From Pelosinus sp. UFO1 (GTDB lineage Bacteria; Bacillota; Negativicutes; DSM-13327): a stretch of 64,000 nt of DNA. Shown in pieces: positions 1 to 9,211 of the stretch (position 1 is the first letter of the stretch; each line of letters opens with the position of its first letter). Where the stretch lies: contig NZ_CP008852.1 of the NCBI RefSeq assembly GCF_000725345.1, forward strand, positions 186,001-250,000. Reading direction: 5' to 3'. A program made the translations under genes and the position numbers. A model generated the notes under the pieces. The model saw only the letters and a list, made by a program, of their open reading frames with translations, searched no databases and was not told the origin of the DNA.

Positions 1-1525
1 TTAAGAAGAATTGAGCTAGTAATTTAATATCTTCTTTTCGATTCCGCAAGGGAGGAATTCTAAGTTGTAAGACATTGAGGCGATAATATAAATCCGCTCT
101 AAATTTATTTTCATTTACGAGATTTTTTAGGTTTTTATTCGTGGCAGCAATAACGCGAACGTCAATTGGAATAACACGGTCACTGCCAAGTCTCATCACT
201 TTTTTCTCTTGTACAATACGTAGTAGCTTACCTTGTGTCACATACTCCATCTCGGCAATTTCATCTAGAAAGATGGTACCGCCATGGGCGACTTCGAATA
301 ATCCTGGTTTCCCTTTTGGATTAGCACCAGTAAACGCTCCTCCTACATAGCCAAATAGTTCACTCTCTAGTATTTGACTAGGGAGGGCAGCGCAGTTAAT
401 AGCGACAAAGGGACCTTGGTGGCGTTCACTGTAGTTGTGAATACTTTGGGCAAATACCTCTTTACCCGTACCTGTTTCACCAATAATTAAAATAGAGGAA
501 TGAGTTAAGGCGAAATCTTTTGCCATTTCAATGGTTGGTATTAGTTCTGTACTTGTACTCTCAATATTTTTGAAAGAATAATTTGTAATATGCCCGAAAT
601 CATAAATACGGTGTCTTACCCGAGCTTCCATTTGTTGAATTTGAGTTACATCTTGAAACGTGACAACAGCCCCTACCGTAGTATTGTTGACGACAATGGC
701 GATTTTGTTGCAAAGAACGTCAACCTCATTAATTTTTAGAATGTGTGCTAAATCATCTTTTCCCGTATGCATGACTTGTTTCAGGTTAAGTTCAGGCCAA
801 ACCTCAGCAATGTTCTTGCCTGTAGCCTTAATGCTGTTAATGCCTGTAATCTGCTCTGCAATGGGGTTGAAAAAAGTGATACGATACTGGCTGTCAACAG
901 AGATGATCCCTTCATAGGCATAATTAAGGACTGCTCGGAATAGGCTGGTCTTTTCTTTTTCTAAATTACGTGCATGGGCAATTCGTTTTGCTTCTTGTGC
1001 TGCCTGTAGAATTCCTTCCGCACCACTTTCAATTAATTCGAAGGGGTAGTCCCGTTTTTGCGTGACCTGTTTTGTAATAAATCCGCCAATAACGACGTCC
1101 ACGCCATCTTGGAAAGCCTGAGACACTTGGGTATCTGCCTCTTCTTCAGCATCAATCGGATAAAGTCTAATGTCTACTCCTAAGATTGGACTCAAACAAT
1201 CGGCTTCTTGGAGTAAAGAAGAAAAGGTAACAGCTCCGATAGTGCGTCCGTGTAACTTGGCCTTCTCAACGGTACGAATAATATCAAACCCTGTGATGGG
1301 AATTTCGACAACCGTAATTTCCAGTCCCGCATTTCTAATAGCAGTAGCAGTACCGCCGCGGGAGATGATAATTTCCGTACCTTTGGAACAAAGAGCAGTG
1401 GCAATAGCAACGCCCTCGTGGAGTAGACCTTTCACGATATGTATATCGCTGTGATGAGTCTTAAATAATTGACGAGCGCTTTCAAACAAGCTCATGTCTG
1501 GAGCGATAAATGCGATAAGGGACAT
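1..1525 (-). CDS. Sigma-54-dependent transcriptional activator with PrpR-type sensor domain (3' end cut by window)
   Basis: This is an enhancer-binding activator of RNA polymerase-sigma54. About 508 codons are visible and the C-terminal DNA-binding part lies beyond the window edge. Residues 5-190 read like the PrpR N-terminal ligand-sensing domain, a PAS domain follows at about 220-320, and the AAA+ domain begins near 340 with Walker A GETGTGKE and the sigma54-contact loop GAFTGA near 395. The ATG at 1525 is preceded by AGGAGG. The gene is divergent from the DASS/LeuCD-like operon, whose upstream region carries a perfect inverted repeat and a -24/-12 promoter, so it probably activates that operon in response to its substrate. 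The family is clear; the effector is unknown. Confidence 0.9.
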   Translation of the reverse strand, partial: MSLIAFIAPDMSLFESARQLFKTHHSDIHIVKGLLHEGVAIATALCSKGTEIIISRGGTATAIRNAGLEITVVEIPITGFDIIRTVEKAKLHGRTIGAVTFSSLLQEADCLSPILGVDIRLYPIDAEEEADTQVSQAFQDGVDVVIGGFITKQVTQKRDYPFELIESGAEGILQAAQEAKRIAHARNLEKEKTSLFRAVLNYAYEGIISVDSQYRITFFNPIAEQITGINSIKATGKNIAEVWPELNLKQVMHTGKDDLAHILKINEVDVLCNKIAIVVNNTTVGAVVTFQDVTQIQQMEARVRHRIYDFGHITNYSFKNIESTSTELIPTIEMAKDFALTHSSILIIGETGTGKEVFAQSIHNYSERHQGPFVAINCAALPSQILESELFGYVGGAFTGANPKGKPGLFEVAHGGTIFLDEIAEMEYVTQGKLLRIVQEKKVMRLGSDRVIPIDVRVIAATNKNLKNLVNENKFRADLYYRLNVLQLRIPPLRNRKEDIKLLAQFFL

Positions 1526-1721
1526 AATTTGCCTCCTGTGAAACAAAATGCAACGATTTTCTCCTATTATAAAAGGTTGGCGGCTAGCTTGCAACACAAT
1601 TAATTGATCTGAATGTAGCTCTAAGATACTATTAGGTGGATTATAATAGAAAATTAATCTCACAAAGAATACGAGGTGAAACTAAGTGAGACGAACGTTG
1701 CGGTATGAAACGTTTTTCTGA

Positions 1722-1756
1722 GTGTTGTTTTACAGCAGATGTTGCTAAAACAACAC
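1722..1756. promoter_or_regulatory. Inverted repeat, probable upstream activator site
   Basis: GTGTTGTTTTA at 1722-1732 is repeated as its exact reverse complement TAAAACAACAC at 1746-1756, with a 13-nt spacer. It sits 22 nt upstream of the -24 element and no T-tract follows. The position and symmetry suit a binding site for the divergent sigma54 activator, which is inference. Confidence 0.7.
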
Positions 1757-1777
1757 TATTGCTTGAAAAATCCGATG

Positions 1778-1793
1778 TGGCACGGCTTTTGCA
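1778..1793 (+). promoter_or_regulatory. Sigma-54 promoter (-24/-12)
   Basis: TGGCAC-GGCTT-TTGCA matches the sigma54 consensus TGGCAC-N5-TTGCA at every conserved position. It lies 47 nt before the TTG start of the transporter gene at 1840. Confidence 0.9.
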
Positions 1794-1839
1794 TTAGTTA
1801 TGGAAGAAGCTTATCAATATAAACAAGGAGGTTGGTTAC

Positions 1840-3243
1840 TTGGACAATTTGAAGCGTGGGCTTACGGTTCTTGCTATCGGTGCTGCTATTTGGTTTTTCC
1901 CCATACCGGCAGGTCTAAAGCCTGAAGCATGGAGGTTATTTGCCATCTTTGTGGCAACCATTGCAGGGTTTATTATGCAGCCGTTACCCATAGGTTCTAT
2001 TGCATTTATTAGCATAACATTTACCGTACTGACGGGAGTTTTGAAATCTGCAGAAGTGTTATCTGGTTTTAGTAGTAGTACAATATGGCTTATTGTATCC
2101 GCATTCTTATTTTCTAGAGGGTTTATAAAAACGGGTTTAGGACGAAGAATTGCCTACATGCTTATAAAAAAGTTTGGCGATCGTACGCTGAAACTAGGTT
2201 ATATTCTGGCTTTTAGTGAATTTATCCTGGCTCCAGCTACGCCTTCTAACACCGCGCGCGGGGGAGGGATTATTTATCCAATTGCACGCAGTCTTTCGGC
2301 TGCATTTAATTCAGAACCTGGTGGGGTATCTTCACAGCGGATGGGTGCATACTTGATGCAGATAGGCTATCAAGCAAATTGCATTACGTCAGCAATGTTT
2401 ATGACAGCCATGTCAGCCAATCCGATGATAGCGTTACTGGCAGCTAAAACGTTAAACATCAGTATTAGTTGGGGATTATGGGTCGCTGCTAGTATTGTTC
2501 CTGGTATTCTGTCACTGCTGATTATTCCTTATTTTTTATACAAAGCTTGTCCACCAGAAGTGACTCATACGCCTGAGGCAAAAACCTTGGCAGACAAGGA
2601 GCTGTTGTCGATGGGAGCGATGAGTTTAGGTGAAAAAATCGTAGGCTGTGTTTTTGTGGGAGCCCTTCTGTTATGGAGTACTTACCAATTTACAAAACTT
2701 GATGCAACAGTTGTTGCGATGCTTGCTGTTTCCGTTATGTTAGTGACAAAAGTGCTTGAATGGCAGAATGTTCTTGAGGAAAAAGGTGCTTGGGATACAT
2801 TTATTTGGATGGGAAGTTTAGTTGGAATGGCCGATTATCTATCAAAGCTTGGTTTTATTCCGTGGATTGCAAAGGTTGTTAGTGCCAATATGGTAGGAAT
2901 TCCTTGGATACCCGCATTCTTGCTTGTGGTGATCATTTATATGTATACTCACTATGGCTTTGCTAGTATGGTGGCCCATGTTGTCGCCATGTATTCAGCT
3001 TTTATCGCTGTGGCGGTTGCTACAGGAGTACCACCCTATTTGGCAGCACTGTCTCTGGCCTATACATCAAGTCTATGTGGGTCTCTAACCCACTACGCTG
3101 CAGGTCCTGCGCCAATCTACTTTGGAGCAGGATATGTTGATCAAAAGGTTTGGTGGAAACAAGGGTTTAATATTTCAATTATTAATCTAGTCATTTGGAT
3201 TGGAATCGGTTCTTGCTGGTGGAAGATTCTTGGGCTATGGTAG
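1840..3243 (+). CDS. DASS/SLC13-family anion:Na+ symporter
   Basis: This is a membrane carrier of 467 residues with about twelve hydrophobic segments. It belongs to the divalent anion:sodium symporter group, which takes up di- and tricarboxylates. The conserved region with PSNTARGGGIIYPIARS (about 130-150) and the later segment near 380-410 are typical of bacterial DASS carriers. The TTG start is chosen because AAGGAGG lies 8 nt upstream. It is the first gene of a sigma54-dependent operon with a two-subunit hydro-lyase, so it probably imports the substrate of that enzyme, perhaps a branched or methylated di- or tricarboxylate. The substrate cannot be read from the sequence. Confidence 0.85.
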   Translation: MDNLKRGLTVLAIGAAIWFFPIPAGLKPEAWRLFAIFVATIAGFIMQPLPIGSIAFISITFTVLTGVLKSAEVLSGFSSSTIWLIVSAFLFSRGFIKTGLGRRIAYMLIKKFGDRTLKLGYILAFSEFILAPATPSNTARGGGIIYPIARSLSAAFNSEPGGVSSQRMGAYLMQIGYQANCITSAMFMTAMSANPMIALLAAKTLNISISWGLWVAASIVPGILSLLIIPYFLYKACPPEVTHTPEAKTLADKELLSMGAMSLGEKIVGCVFVGALLLWSTYQFTKLDATVVAMLAVSVMLVTKVLEWQNVLEEKGAWDTFIWMGSLVGMADYLSKLGFIPWIAKVVSANMVGIPWIPAFLLVVIIYMYTHYGFASMVAHVVAMYSAFIAVAVATGVPPYLAALSLAYTSSLCGSLTHYAAGPAPIYFGAGYVDQKVWWKQGFNISIINLVIWIGIGSCWWKILGLW

Positions 3244-3320
3244 TGAACTCTACTGTAAGTAAGAAAACTAAATAAATCAGTAAGCTGAAAAAGATAAAAC
3301 ACAAAACATGGAGGATTATT

Positions 3321-4574
3321 ATGCACGCAATTGAAAAACTTCTAGCCCAAAAAGCGGGAAAAGAATCTGTTTCTACAGGCGAAATTGTAAACTGTAGTGT
3401 CGACCTTGCTGGTATCAATGATTTATATCTGCAAACAGTACGTTCATTTTTTGAGATGGGTGGCAAAAAAGTATATGACCCAAGTAAAATTATCATGTTT
3501 TTCGATCATTATTCGCCACCGTCTACTATCGTACAAGCGGACAATCAAAAGCAGTTTCGTGAATTTTGCTGGGATCAGGGCATTGATTTATTAATGGACA
3601 TTGATCAAGGAGTATGTCATCAGGTTTTGGCGGATAAGGGACTAGTGTATCCTGGGGAGATTGTTGTTGTAACGGATTCCCATACAACAACCCACGGTGC
3701 CTTTGGTGCTTTCGGAACAGGGGTAGGTGCCACTGATTTGGCTATTATTATGCTTACTGGGAAGCTTTGGTTTAGAGTCCCTGAGATCATTCGCATTAAC
3801 CTTGATGGGACGGTGCCCAAGGGAGTCTATGCCAAAGATATTATCTTGCATGTAATTGGTGAACTAGGAGCTGATTATGGAGTATACAAGGCGGTAGAAT
3901 TTACAGGCCCTGTACTTTCGCAGTTAAGCATTTCCGAGCGGATGGCTTTGTGTAACATGTCTACCGAGATGGGGGCCAAAACAAGCTATATTCAACCGGA
4001 TGAAATAACCATGGAATATCTGAAAGAAAAAGTGACAGGCAATTACGAAATTTACACGACGGATACAGGGTATCAGTATGCCGCAGATCATACCTTTAAT
4101 GTATCGAGTCTAAAACCACAATTAGCAGCGCCTTTCAGTGTTGATAATGTAGCAGATATTACGGATTTTATTGGTAGAAAGGTAGATCAAGCGTATTTAG
4201 GATCATGCACTGGTGGACGTGTACCCGATTTGGCGGTGGCGGCGAAAATTTTAGCTGGTAAAAAGATTCATCCACGCACTCGTTTTGTTGTCGTTCCAGC
4301 ATCCAAGGGCGTTTTTCTGGAAGCTATGAAACTAGGCTATATTCAGACTCTTGTTGAAGCCGGTGCTACTTTCGTCACTCCTGGATGTGCGTGTTGTTTA
4401 GGTACTCATGAAGGTATGATTGCTTCAGGTGAAACCTGCATTACCTCCACGAATCGAAATTTTCCAGGGCGGATGGGCCACACCAAAGGAGAAATCTTTC
4501 TCGGATCACCAGCCGCAGTAGCCGCTGCTGCATTAGAAGGTAAAATTGTTGATCCTTCCCAATATATTGACTAA
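3321..4574 (+). CDS. Aconitase/3-isopropylmalate dehydratase family hydro-lyase, large subunit
   Basis: This is the 4Fe-4S catalytic subunit of a LeuC-like hydro-lyase, 417 residues. The three cluster ligands are visible: the Cys in GSCTGGR (about 295) and the CxxC in PGCACCLGTHEG (about 356 and 359). The DSHTTTHGAFGAFGTGVGATD block is diagnostic of the family. It follows the transporter by 77 nt and precedes the small subunit by 13 nt. The setting with an anion transporter and a PrpR-type activator, and the absence of other leu genes, argues for a catabolic dehydratase (2,3-dimethylmalate, citramalate or homologues) rather than leucine synthesis. That reading is inference. Confidence 0.88.
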   Translation: MHAIEKLLAQKAGKESVSTGEIVNCSVDLAGINDLYLQTVRSFFEMGGKKVYDPSKIIMFFDHYSPPSTIVQADNQKQFREFCWDQGIDLLMDIDQGVCHQVLADKGLVYPGEIVVVTDSHTTTHGAFGAFGTGVGATDLAIIMLTGKLWFRVPEIIRINLDGTVPKGVYAKDIILHVIGELGADYGVYKAVEFTGPVLSQLSISERMALCNMSTEMGAKTSYIQPDEITMEYLKEKVTGNYEIYTTDTGYQYAADHTFNVSSLKPQLAAPFSVDNVADITDFIGRKVDQAYLGSCTGGRVPDLAVAAKILAGKKIHPRTRFVVVPASKGVFLEAMKLGYIQTLVEAGATFVTPGCACCLGTHEGMIASGETCITSTNRNFPGRMGHTKGEIFLGSPAAVAAAALEGKIVDPSQYID

Positions 4575-4587
4575 GGAGTGTTGCATA

Positions 4588-5106
4588 ATGGAAACAGTAG
4601 TTAAGGGTAAAGCTTTTGTCTTTGGTAAGAATGTTGATACAGATCAAATATATCCAGGGCGTTTCGTAGAATTGACAGATGTACAAGATGTGGCAAAGCA
4701 TGCGATGGAGGGAGCAGATCCTAACCTAGTTAAGGAATTTAAGCAAGGTGATATCATTGTGGCTGGTACAAATTTTGGTTGTGGATCAAGTCGTGAACAT
4801 GCTGCCATTACATTAAAAGCAATAGGTGTCGGCGTAATTCTTGCGGAATCTTTTGGACGGATTTTTTACCGGAATGCAATTAACTTAGGCGTACCAGTAT
4901 TGGTTTGTCCTGAGATCAGTAGCATGGTCAAAAAAGGCGATAGTGTATCTGTTGATATAAGGTCTGGGCAGATTAGGAATGAAAGAACAGGTCTCAGCGT
5001 AAAAGCCCAGCCCATGTCTGAATATGTAATGGACATCATCAACAGTGGTGGCATAAAGCCTCTGATCAAAAAACAAATGGAAAATCAGAACTCCGAGGTT
5101 TGTTGA
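4588..5106 (+). CDS. Aconitase/3-isopropylmalate dehydratase family hydro-lyase, small subunit
   Basis: This is the LeuD-like swivelling subunit, 172 residues, which completes the active site of the large subunit encoded just upstream. It shows the DTDQIYPGRF start block and the NFGCGSSREHA motif (about residue 62) followed by AESFGRIFYRNAINLGVPV. A longer in-frame start upstream overlaps the large-subunit stop, but ATG 4588 with AAGGAG nearby fits the family N-terminus. A strong hairpin about 85 nt downstream ends the operon. Confidence 0.88.
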   Translation: METVVKGKAFVFGKNVDTDQIYPGRFVELTDVQDVAKHAMEGADPNLVKEFKQGDIIVAGTNFGCGSSREHAAITLKAIGVGVILAESFGRIFYRNAINLGVPVLVCPEISSMVKKGDSVSVDIRSGQIRNERTGLSVKAQPMSEYVMDIINSGGIKPLIKKQMENQNSEVC

Positions 5107-5453
5107 AAGTTCGGAGTAAGTATAGTAACATCTCTTTGATTTCTTGAATTGTATAAGACGATACGTAAAGTGTATTATATGTAATGGTGTAAAAGCCTCT
5201 ACCAAATTTTTGTGGAAATTTGGTAGAGGCTTTGTTTATAGGAAAGATTACGAAGATGGATTAAGAATAGTAGATCGATTCTATAGATCAAAACTTGCCA
5301 TTTATTATAGGTGTTTACCATAGTAATTTGCAATAATAGCAATATGAAAAAAATGATTAGCAATTTACAAGTATCTAAGAATAAAAAGAACCCATTCACT
5401 GACATAATATTAAGAAGACAATTGACAATAGAAAGAAGTATGGGGGGGTTAAT
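5107..5453. other. Intergenic region between hydro-lyase genes and lutABC
   Basis: Besides the terminator at 5192-5233 this holds AT-rich sequence with an isolated TTGACA at 5422-5427 that lacks a convincing -10 box. No second -24/-12 element was seen, so lutABC is probably not driven by the same sigma54 promoter. Confidence 0.5.
5192..5233 (+). terminator. Intrinsic terminator after the DASS/LeuCD-like operon
   Basis: An 18-bp perfect stem pairs 5192-5209 with 5216-5233 around the loop TTGTGG, followed by a T-rich tail. Confidence 0.85.
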
Positions 5454-6191
5454 TTGAAAGCATCGTTATTCGTAACTTGCATTGCCGACATGATGTACGC
5501 AGACGTTGGCAAAAGTGTAGTTCAGGTATTGAGACGTAACGGGGTAGAGTTAGACTTTCCAGAAGGACAAACCTGTTGTGGCCAACCTGCCTTCTCGAGT
5601 GGATATTATAAAGAAACTGCGATTGTAGCAAAAAAGATGATTGAGGTTTTCGAAAATAGTGAGAAGGTGGTTATTCCCTCTGGATCCTGCGCGGCAATGA
5701 TACATCATGGTTATCCAATTCTATTTGAAAATGATCCAAAGTGGAAAAAACGGGCAGAAGAATTTGTCGCTAAAACCTATGAGTTTTCAGAATTCATCGT
5801 TGATATCCTTGGCATAACCGATGTAGGGGCCACTTTCAACAAGAAAGTAACGTATCACTCTAGCTGTCATATGAGTCGTATACTAGGTGTAGAAGAACAA
5901 CCTAAAATACTGCTTAAAAACGTGAAAGGAATTGATTTTGTTGAACTACCTTTTGCCTATGATTGCTGCGGGTTCGGAGGAACTTTTTCCATGAAAATGG
6001 CGGACATTTCGGGTGCGATTGTCGAGGAAAAAGTTGATAACATCATTTCGACTGGTGCTGAGGTATTGGCTGGCTCTGATTTGACCTGTCTAATGAATAT
6101 AGGCGGTCGTCTAAGTCGCCGGGGTGTTCCGATTAAAGTCATGCATCTAGCACAAGTACTGGATCAGGGAGGTGGTAAAAATGCATATTGA
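5454..6191 (+). CDS. lutA: LutA-like lactate utilisation protein, CCG-domain Fe-S protein
   Basis: This is a subunit of the LutABC L-lactate dehydrogenase complex, which oxidises lactate to pyruvate. The 245 residues contain two cysteine-rich CCG domains: TCCGQPA near residue 39, and HSSCHMSR near 135 followed by YDCCGFGGTF near 169. The TTG start follows a G-rich ribosome site (GGGGGG, 6 nt away). It overlaps lutB by 11 nt, and lutB and lutC follow in the canonical order. Confidence 0.92.
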   Translation: MKASLFVTCIADMMYADVGKSVVQVLRRNGVELDFPEGQTCCGQPAFSSGYYKETAIVAKKMIEVFENSEKVVIPSGSCAAMIHHGYPILFENDPKWKKRAEEFVAKTYEFSEFIVDILGITDVGATFNKKVTYHSSCHMSRILGVEEQPKILLKNVKGIDFVELPFAYDCCGFGGTFSMKMADISGAIVEEKVDNIISTGAEVLAGSDLTCLMNIGGRLSRRGVPIKVMHLAQVLDQGGGKNAY

Positions 6192-7602
6192 ACCGAGTTT
6201 TCGCAAGCGTTACCACAAAGCATTAAGTGATACGGCAATGTTAAAGGCAGTGAAAAATGGTACAGGACGTCTAAGAGGACAGCGGGCTACGGCAATTGAA
6301 GCGGTAGGGGCAGAGCGCTGGATGGAGTTTCGCAATCGAGCAGAGGCTATTCGTATGCATGTAATCCAGCACCTGGATCAATACTTAGATCAGCTAATTG
6401 ATAATGTACTTAAAAAAGGTGGTCATGTGTGTCTTGCTAAAACTGGTGAAGAGGCCGTCCAGTATATTTCCGAACTGGCTAAGAAGAAGAATGCGAAATC
6501 CATTCTAAAATCTAAGTCAATGGTGTCGGAAGAAATTCACCTCAATCCGGCACTAGAAAAGCAAGGGTGCAAAGTAATCGAATCTGACTTAGGAGAATGG
6601 ATTATTCAGCTGGCAGGTGAAACACCGTCCCATATCATAGCGCCGGCTATGCATAAAAATAGATTTCAGGTGGCAGATCTCTTCAATGCAGTTAGTGACG
6701 AAAAAATTCCTACCGAAATTGCCGATCTATGTGGATTCGCCAGGAAATATTTGCGGGAAAAGTTCTTGGGGATTGATATTGGGATTACTGGCTGTAATTT
6801 CGCTTTAGCGGATTCGGGTGCTATAACACTTTGTACGAATGAAGGCAATGCCCGTATTATCTCAGCGTTATCTCCGACATTGGTTACTATCATGGGAATG
6901 GAGCGGATTTTACCTGGATTAGAAGAACTTACAGTCATGCTCTCCTTATTAGCGCGCAGCGCTACTGGGCAGAAATTAACAGTTTATAATACACTTTCTA
7001 CGGGTGTGCGAAAAGCGGAAGAACTTGACGGTCCTCAGGAATTTCATCTGGTTATTGTCGACAATGGCCGTTCTAAACAGCTGGGAACGAAATATGAAAA
7101 GATTCTTAACTGTATTCGCTGCGGATCCTGTTTAAATGCTTGTCCAGTGTATCGAAATATTGGTGGACATGCTTATGGCTGGGTGTATCCAGGGCCAATT
7201 GGAGCGGTATTATCTCCTTTATATCAAGGGATGGATAAATATGGTGAATTGGCGTATGCTACAACACTTTGTGGTGCGTGTACCTTTGCCTGTCCGGTTA
7301 AAATTCCTTTACATGATATGCTCTACGCACTGCGGAACGACAAGGTGGAGCTTGAAAAGAAAGGAGAACTTGTCGAAGATATAGCCTACAAAGGCTGGAG
7401 TGCTACTTTTGCAAGTATGAGCCGCTATCGCTTCTCAATACGAATGGCTAGGCGGTTTCAATTCCCTCTAGTCAAGGCGGAGAAAATTGCCTTTGGTCCA
7501 CCGCCAATTTCTGATTGGTTAAAGCATCGTGATATGCCCGCTCTTCCGAATAAATTCTTCCATGAAATATGGCCGGAGATGAACAAAGACAGAAAGGAGT
7601 AG
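6181..7602 (+). CDS. lutB: LutB-like lactate utilisation Fe-S protein
   Basis: This is the central subunit of the lactate-oxidising LutABC complex, 473 residues. An LUD domain fills residues 60-290. Two 4Fe-4S motifs follow, CIRCGSCLNACP near 310 and CGACTFACPVKIPLH near 363, and a C-terminal domain completes it. The ATG at 6181 is preferred over the GTG 9 nt upstream because GGGAGG lies 8 nt before it. It overlaps lutA and is 4 nt from lutC, so the three are translationally coupled. Confidence 0.92.
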   Translation: MHIEPSFRKRYHKALSDTAMLKAVKNGTGRLRGQRATAIEAVGAERWMEFRNRAEAIRMHVIQHLDQYLDQLIDNVLKKGGHVCLAKTGEEAVQYISELAKKKNAKSILKSKSMVSEEIHLNPALEKQGCKVIESDLGEWIIQLAGETPSHIIAPAMHKNRFQVADLFNAVSDEKIPTEIADLCGFARKYLREKFLGIDIGITGCNFALADSGAITLCTNEGNARIISALSPTLVTIMGMERILPGLEELTVMLSLLARSATGQKLTVYNTLSTGVRKAEELDGPQEFHLVIVDNGRSKQLGTKYEKILNCIRCGSCLNACPVYRNIGGHAYGWVYPGPIGAVLSPLYQGMDKYGELAYATTLCGACTFACPVKIPLHDMLYALRNDKVELEKKGELVEDIAYKGWSATFASMSRYRFSIRMARRFQFPLVKAEKIAFGPPPISDWLKHRDMPALPNKFFHEIWPEMNKDRKE

Positions 7603-7606
7603 AAAA

Positions 7607-8329
7607 ATGGCACAAGGAGTATTAACAGGTAATCGCGAAGCGTTCTTTTCCACCATACGCCAGAATATAAAAACCCCACCTGGTGGGAAAGCCCCACGCG
7701 TAGAAAACCCAATGGATGGTTTATTTACTCAGCGCCAAACAAATGTTGAAGAACGCCGAGATCTACGGGAACGATTTATCCATGAGTGGACCACATTGGG
7801 CGGGAAAGCTTTTAGTATTAAAAATCAAACGGAACTTGGACAAGTTATTAAACAAATTATTCAAGAGAGACAGCTTCAAAGGGTAATGCGCTGGGATCAT
7901 CCTGAACTGGAAAAATTAAAATTAGAAGACATATTTTCAGATACGCAGGCTTCCTTATCACGGTGGCCGTTAGAAAAAAATTATAGTGACTGGATTGGCA
8001 AAGCAGCTGCCATGGAAGCCGGCATTGTTTGGGGTGATATGGTGATGGCCGAAACAGGTACCCTTGTATTACCAGCGGCATCTCCCGGTCAGCCTGCATC
8101 GATATCTGTATTACCACTTACCCTTATTGCCATCTTTACAACCGCTCAATTAGTGGATGGATTTGCCGGAGTGGTCAAAACCTTTAAAGAGCGGTACGGA
8201 ACCGATCTACCTACCACAACTACCTTTATTTCGGGCCCTAGCCGTACGACTGATATCGAAATGGTTTTAACCATCGGTGTTCATGGCTCAAGGTATGTTT
8301 ATGCTTTGATTCTAGATGAAGGAACGTAA
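7607..8329 (+). CDS. lutC: LutC-like lactate utilisation protein (LUD domain)
   Basis: This is the third subunit of the LutABC complex, 240 residues and cytoplasmic. The LUD domain shows GIVWGDMVMAETGTLVLPA and, near the end, FISGPSRTTDIEMVLTIGVHG, which is characteristic of LutC. AGAAAGGAG precedes the ATG. A terminator and a dispersed repeat lie directly downstream. Confidence 0.9.
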   Translation: MAQGVLTGNREAFFSTIRQNIKTPPGGKAPRVENPMDGLFTQRQTNVEERRDLRERFIHEWTTLGGKAFSIKNQTELGQVIKQIIQERQLQRVMRWDHPELEKLKLEDIFSDTQASLSRWPLEKNYSDWIGKAAAMEAGIVWGDMVMAETGTLVLPAASPGQPASISVLPLTLIAIFTTAQLVDGFAGVVKTFKERYGTDLPTTTTFISGPSRTTDIEMVLTIGVHGSRYVYALILDEGT

Positions 8330-8348
8330 ACTACATCATCTTTTACGA

Positions 8349-8396
8349 CAAAAATGGACTGATCCTTAGGAAATGCGAGGATTAGGCCATTTTTTT
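8349..8396 (+). terminator. Intrinsic terminator after lutC
   Basis: An imperfect stem (AAAAATGG, then CT and ATCCT, against AGGAT, AG and CCATTTTT) ends in seven T. Repeat A begins immediately after the T-run. Confidence 0.75.
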
Positions 8397-8494
8397 GCGG
8401 AATCAGAAAGTATAACACTTCCTTGATTCCAAGTAAGAGCGACTAAGGCTTCTGCCTGCGTCTGAGGACTTGGCCTAAGCCAAGTCTTTTCTTA
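8397..8494 (+). repeat. Dispersed structured repeat A, copy 1
   Basis: This is about 97 bp, nearly identical to 46030-46126 and 52583-52679, with a partial copy at 50426-50475. Three hairpins are visible: a GGAATCA/TGATTCC outer stem, AGGC-TTCT-GCCT, and GACTTGGC-CTAA-GCCAAGTC followed by TTTTCTT. The orientation matches the upstream gene. Confidence 0.85.
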
Positions 8495-8529
8495 TGGTAT
8501 CAGAAATTATAAGTTTCTAGTCAAAAAGA

Positions 8530-8628
8530 TTGAACCACAAAGACACAATGCCGCTATCGCGGCACACAAAAAAGATGGGAATGAAATGGATAGAACCCCT
8601 TTGTGACCTTTGTGTCTTTGTGGTTCAA
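8530..8628. repeat. Dispersed palindromic repeat B, copy 1
   Basis: This is a 99-bp element with 19-bp perfect terminal inverted repeats (8530-8548 and 8610-8628) and an inner GCCGC/GCGGC hairpin at 8550-8563. A second copy at 50492-50584 also lies next to repeat A. It resembles a non-coding MITE-like or REP-like element with no ORF. Confidence 0.85.
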
Positions 8629-8670
8629 AAAGGATAGAAAAAGAACTAGGAGAAAGCTTACAGGGAAGGT

Positions 8671-8699
8671 TTGTCAATATAAGAAAACTATGATAGTAT
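8671..8699 (+). promoter_or_regulatory. Sigma-A type promoter
   Basis: TTGTCA (8671-8676), a 17-nt spacer and TAGTAT (8694-8699) precede the small zinc-ribbon gene. A short ATTACA tandem repeat follows at about the start of transcription. Confidence 0.55.
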
Positions 8700-8741
8700 A
8701 TTACAATTACAATTACAATAACGAATGGAGAAAAATGAATT

Positions 8742-9083
8742 ATGAATGATTTGCCAAATTGTCCAAAATGTAATTCTGAATACACTTATGAAGATGGAAA
8801 TCTTCTTGTTTGTCCAGAGTGTGCTCATGAGTGGACTTTAAAATTAGAAAGCGAAAATAGTGAAGATAAACAAGTTATCAAAGATGCAAATGGAAATGTT
8901 TTAAACGATGGCGATTCCGTAACCATAATCAAAGACCTTAAAGTAAAAGGAAGTTCATCAGCCTTAAAGGTAGGTACAAAAGTAAAAAGTATACGGTTGG
9001 TTGATGGAGATCATAATATTGATTGCCATATTGATGGTTTTGGAGCAATGAAATTAAAATCTGAATTTGTTAAAAAGGTATAA
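8742..9083 (+). CDS. YjdM/PhnA-family zinc-ribbon protein
   Basis: The protein has 113 residues with an N-terminal zinc ribbon (CPKCNSEY then CPECAHEW, residues 7-30) and a C-terminal KOW-like domain beginning [14 protein letters not shown]. This is the architecture of YjdM, also called PhnA. The biochemical role of the family is not settled; despite the old name it is not needed for phosphonate breakdown in most genomes. It is monocistronic, with its own promoter and a strong terminator. Confidence 0.88.
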   Translation: MNDLPNCPKCNSEYTYEDGNLLVCPECAHEWTLKLESENSEDKQVIKDANGNVLNDGDSVTIIKDLKVKGSSSALKVGTKVKSIRLVDGDHNIDCHIDGFGAMKLKSEFVKKV

Positions 9084-9106
9084 AGCTTCGTACCTGCTAC
9101 GGATTT

Positions 9107-9146
9107 AAGTCCAATTCCCTTCTCTTGATAGGAATTGGACTTTTTT
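9107..9146 (+). terminator. Intrinsic terminator
   Basis: AAGTCCAATTCC (9107-9118) pairs with GGAATTGGACTT (9131-9142), followed by T residues. Confidence 0.9.
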
Positions 9147-9211
9147 ACTATAATATTGCATTAAACATTTGCTAATAATTTATAGAATAATATCGAGTAA
9201 AGGAGCCAATC

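Noticed and set aside
5107-5453. Second sigma54 promoter for lutABC
   Set aside because: TTTGCA occurs but no TGG lies at the correct distance upstream.
8397-8628. Insertion sequence or CRISPR explanation for repeats A and B
   Set aside because: No transposase ORF lies inside or near the repeats, and copies are dispersed singly without regular spacers.
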